The position numbers and the translations under genes were made by a program. Shown piece after piece: positions 5,925 to 8,435 of a stretch of 8,435 nucleotides of DNA. The DNA is from Winogradskyella sp. (GTDB taxonomy: Bacteria; Bacteroidota; Bacteroidia; Flavobacteriales; Flavobacteriaceae): NCBI GenBank assembly GCA_030149115.1, contig JASBSE010000031.1, forward strand, positions 1 through 8,435, given 5' to 3'. Position 1 is the stretch's first letter. Every line of letters begins with the position of its first letter. The notes under the pieces are model-generated. The model was not told the DNA's origin, searched no databases, and saw only the letters and a list, made by a program, of their open reading frames with translations.

Positions 5925-6949
5925 AGTTTACAGCAGAACAAATAGCAGGTATTTTAGAAGGTACAGTTGTTGGTAATCCCAACATTGAGGTTTCTAAACT
6001 TGCTAAAATAGAAGAAGGAACGGAGGGTTCTTTAACCTTTTTAGCTAATCCTAAATACAAGTCTTATATATATACTACAAAATCTTCGATAACAATTGTT
6101 AATTCAGATTTTCAACCAGAAGAAGACTTAAGTACAACACTTATTAAAGTAGATGATGCCTATGGAGCATTCACTAAACTTTTAGAGTATTATAACCAGA
6201 TAAAACTCAATAAGTCTGGGGTAGAGCAACCAAGTTTTATATCAGAATCCGCCAAAATAGGAGAGGATATTTATATAGGGGCATTTACATATATTGGTGA
6301 TAATGTAAAATTAGGAAAAAACGTAAAGATATTTCCAAATTCATATATAGGTGATAATGTTTCTGTTGGTGATAATACAATCGTTTTTTCTGGTGGTAAG
6401 GTATATTCAGATTGTATAATCGGAAATAACTGTGTTATTAACTCCGGTGCTATTATTGGTGCTGATGGTTTTGGTTTTGTGCCAAACGAAAAAGGAGAGT
6501 ATTCAAAAGTACCACAAATAGGAAATGTAATTTTAGAAGATTTTGTTGATATTGGTGCTGGCACTACTATAGATAGAGCAACTTTAGGTTCAACAATTAT
6601 AAGAAGAGGAGTAAAGCTAGATAATCAAATACAAATAGCACACAACGTTGAAATAGGAAAAAATACCGTAATTGCAGCACAAACAGGTGTAGCAGGTTCT
6701 ACAAAAATTGGTGAAAACTGTCAGATAGGTGGTCAAGTTGGTATTGTTGGGCATATTTCAATAGGAAATAATGTAAAAATCCAGGCTCAATCTGGTATAG
6801 GCAGACATGTTAAAGACAATGAAGTTTTACAAGGTTCACCAGCATTAACCTATGGAGATTTTAATAAATCTTATGTGTATTTTAAAAACTTACCTAAGAT
6901 TGTAAAGAATATAAGTGAAATTGAAAAAAAAGTAGATGGCAATAATTAA
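5921..6949 (+). CDS. lpxD: UDP-3-O-(3-hydroxyacyl)glucosamine N-acyltransferase LpxD
   Basis: LpxD transfers a 3-hydroxyacyl chain from acyl-ACP to the 2-amino group of UDP-3-O-acyl-glucosamine, the third step of lipid A synthesis, at the inner face of the cytoplasmic membrane. The 342-residue product has the N-terminal uridine-binding domain (about 1-95), then a left-handed beta-helix of hexapeptide repeats (IGENCQ, IGNNVK and similar, about 105-295) and a C-terminal helix. The catalytic His is H241 in QIAHNVEIG; H278 (VGHIS) matches the second conserved His, and ADGFGF is at 181-186. The length is normal. The start is TTG: an in-frame TAA sits directly before it and no ATG occurs early in the frame. 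The 3' end overlaps lpxC-fabZ by 14 bases, which implies translational coupling. Confidence 0.96.
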   Translation: MKFTAEQIAGILEGTVVGNPNIEVSKLAKIEEGTEGSLTFLANPKYKSYIYTTKSSITIVNSDFQPEEDLSTTLIKVDDAYGAFTKLLEYYNQIKLNKSGVEQPSFISESAKIGEDIYIGAFTYIGDNVKLGKNVKIFPNSYIGDNVSVGDNTIVFSGGKVYSDCIIGNNCVINSGAIIGADGFGFVPNEKGEYSKVPQIGNVILEDFVDIGAGTTIDRATLGSTIIRRGVKLDNQIQIAHNVEIGKNTVIAAQTGVAGSTKIGENCQIGGQVGIVGHISIGNNVKIQAQSGIGRHVKDNEVLQGSPALTYGDFNKSYVYFKNLPKIVKNISEIEKKVDGNN

Positions 6950-8342
6950 AACAGAAATAAAACAGAAGACCATTGAAAAAGAGGTTAAACTTGAAGGGGT
7001 TGGACTTCATACAGGTGCAGATGTAACCTTAGTTTTTAAACCAGGTGTAGAAAATTCTGGCTATTTATTTGAGCGTGTAGATCTCGAAGGAAGTCCAAAG
7101 ATTGAAGCTGACGCAAATTATGTAACAAATACTCAGCGAGGTACTTGTTTAGAAAAAAATGGTGTTACTATTCAAACTTGTGAGCATGTACTAGCTGCCT
7201 TAGTTGGTTTAGACATAGATAACGTTATTATTGAATTAAATGCTTCTGAACCACCAATTATGGATGGTTCTTCAAAGTTTTTTGTTGAAGCTATAGAAAA
7301 AGCAGGTATTGTTGAACAAGAGGCTTTTAGAGAGGAATACGAGGTAAAAGATGTAGTGTCTTATGCAGATGAATCTACGGGTAGCGAGATTATTCTTATG
7401 CCATCAAATACATATAAGATAACTACTATGGTAGACTTTGGGACTAAGGTGTTAGGTACTCAAAATGCTACTATGAATTCTGTGTCGGAGTTTAAAGATG
7501 AAATTTCAGATTCAAGAACATTCAGTTTTTTACATGAGCTCGAAATGTTATTGGAGCATGGTTTAATTAAAGGGGGAGATTTAAATAATGCAATAGTTTA
7601 TGTAGATAAAGAATTATCTCAAGAAACTATGGATAAGCTCCGTAAAGCCTTTAATAAAGAGAGTATAGCGGTAAAGCCAAATGGTATTTTAGATAACTTA
7701 ACTTTACACCACCCTAATGAAGCTGCACGTCATAAACTACTAGACGTTGTAGGCGATTTGGCATTAATAGGTACACGTATTAGAGGTAAGGTTATTGCAA
7801 ATAAACCAGGGCATTTTGTAAACACACAGTTTGCTAAAAAGATGTCTAAAATTATCAAAAACGAAAGACGTAATAATGTTCCTCAAATAGATTTGAATTC
7901 TGCACCATTGATGGATGTAAATCAAATTATGAACATGTTACCTCATAGGCAACCTTTTCTGTTATTGGATAAAGTTTATGAGCTTACAGAGAACCATGTA
8001 ATTGGTATGAAAAATGTTACAATGAATGAAGAGTTTTTCAAAGGACATTTTCCAGGAGCGCCAGTTATGCCTGGAGTGCTCATAGTTGAAGCTATGGCAC
8101 AAACAGGTGGTATATTAGTTTTAAGCACAGTTCCAGACCCTGAAAATTATTTAACGTTTTTCATGAAAATGGATAACGTAAAATTCAAACAAAAGGTAGT
8201 TCCTGGTGACACACTAATATTTAAGTGCGAACTTATAACACCGATTAGACGTGGTATATGTCACATGCAAGGTTATGCTTATGCCAATGGTAAACTTTGT
8301 GCAGAAGCCGAGTTAATGGCACAAATAACAAAAGTTAAGTAA
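6936..8342 (+). CDS. lpxC/fabZ: LpxC-FabZ fusion: UDP-3-O-acyl-GlcNAc deacetylase / 3-hydroxyacyl-ACP dehydratase
   Basis: This is a two-enzyme protein. Residues about 1-310 are LpxC, the zinc deacetylase and committed step of lipid A synthesis. It shows E83-H84 (TCEHVLAAL), H266 and D270 (ARHKLLDVVGD) as the zinc set, with H293 (KPGH) as the acid/base His. Residues about 325-465 are FabZ, the dehydratase of fatty acid elongation. It shows PHRQPFLLLD (336-345), catalytic H371 (GHFPG) and Glu385 (PGVLIVEAMAQTGG) at the expected 14-residue spacing. All catalytic residues are present in both halves. The fusion is standard for Bacteroidota. It joins two enzymes that pull 3-hydroxyacyl-ACP towards lipid A or towards phospholipid. 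The ATG lies inside the end of lpxD. Confidence 0.97.
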   Translation: MAIIKTEIKQKTIEKEVKLEGVGLHTGADVTLVFKPGVENSGYLFERVDLEGSPKIEADANYVTNTQRGTCLEKNGVTIQTCEHVLAALVGLDIDNVIIELNASEPPIMDGSSKFFVEAIEKAGIVEQEAFREEYEVKDVVSYADESTGSEIILMPSNTYKITTMVDFGTKVLGTQNATMNSVSEFKDEISDSRTFSFLHELEMLLEHGLIKGGDLNNAIVYVDKELSQETMDKLRKAFNKESIAVKPNGILDNLTLHHPNEAARHKLLDVVGDLALIGTRIRGKVIANKPGHFVNTQFAKKMSKIIKNERRNNVPQIDLNSAPLMDVNQIMNMLPHRQPFLLLDKVYELTENHVIGMKNVTMNEEFFKGHFPGAPVMPGVLIVEAMAQTGGILVLSTVPDPENYLTFFMKMDNVKFKQKVVPGDTLIFKCELITPIRRGICHMQGYAYANGKLCAEAELMAQITKVK

Positions 8343-8435
8343 TGAACCGAGCGAATAATAATTTCAAATCGTTCATAATATGTTAATAGGCGAACATATT
8401 TTCACCTATTTATCAAAAATAAAATTCAGAAAATG
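8343..8435. other. Non-coding end region with alternative hairpins and a terminal ATG
   Basis: Two inverted repeats share bases and cannot form together. AATATGTT (8377-8384) pairs perfectly with AACATATT (8393-8400). AATAGG (8385-8390) pairs with CCTATT (8405-8410), with an inner GAA/TTC. No T-run follows either, so this is not a standard terminator. The window ends in ATG (8433-8435), which may be the start of the next gene; lpxA is the usual neighbour in this family, but nothing of it is visible. Confidence 0.4.

Noticed and set aside
6271..6564. 97-codon minus-strand open frame with a repetitive translation
   Set aside because: Its periodic Pro/Ile pattern is the reverse complement of the LpxD hexapeptide repeats, not a gene.
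5921..6949. Tandem repeats within lpxD (recurring IG-x-N/D-N-V units)
   Set aside because: These are the normal hexapeptide repeats of the left-handed beta-helix acyltransferase fold, not a DNA repeat or recombination site.
8342..8386. Fourteen-codon frame overlapping the lpxC-fabZ stop (TAATG)
   Set aside because: Stop-start overlap is attractive, but the frame ends quickly, the product has no features, and it runs into the hairpin region.

Overview
The window looks like chromosomal DNA from a member of the Flavobacteriaceae (Bacteroidota). The evidence is the AT-rich composition, the near absence of Shine-Dalgarno sequences, three perfect copies of the Bacteroidota -7 promoter element TAnnTTTG at gene starts, a PorX-type response regulator, and an LpxC-FabZ fusion protein. 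I see no mobile element, CRISPR array, tRNA or rRNA. The gene content is core housekeeping rather than an accessory island.

Left half (1-4606), all on the minus strand, in order of transcription: porX (type IX secretion regulator with a receiver and a PglZ domain), tsaE (tRNA t6A biosynthesis ATPase, GTG start), a convincing intrinsic terminator, then a perfect -7 element driving a 47-codon secreted-peptide gene. That small gene overlaps a four-helix membrane protein gene by 59 bases out of frame. Next come an alanine-dehydrogenase-family gene (ald) and a membrane-anchored DUF4258-like protein that runs off the left edge.

Right half (4631-8342), all on the plus strand: an HD-domain phosphohydrolase starting only 24 bases from the porX start codon, then lpxD (TTG start, own -7 element) and an lpxC-fabZ fusion overlapping lpxD by 14 bases. 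LpxD, LpxC and FabZ link early lipid A synthesis to the fatty acid elongation step that supplies or competes for 3-hydroxyacyl-ACP. The last 93 bases hold two mutually exclusive hairpins and end in an ATG that may start the next gene (lpxA would be expected).

Points most worth a second look: the catalytic His of alanine dehydrogenase is replaced by Gln; the 47-residue secreted peptide overlaps its neighbour; porX (whose PglZ domain belongs to a phosphodiesterase fold) and an HD nucleotide-hydrolase-like gene share a very tight divergent start region; a 31-base inverted repeat lies 7 bases before the tsaE GTG; and a seven-codon reading frame has a stop overlapping the lpxD TTG start. I do not see a clearly new multi-gene system.
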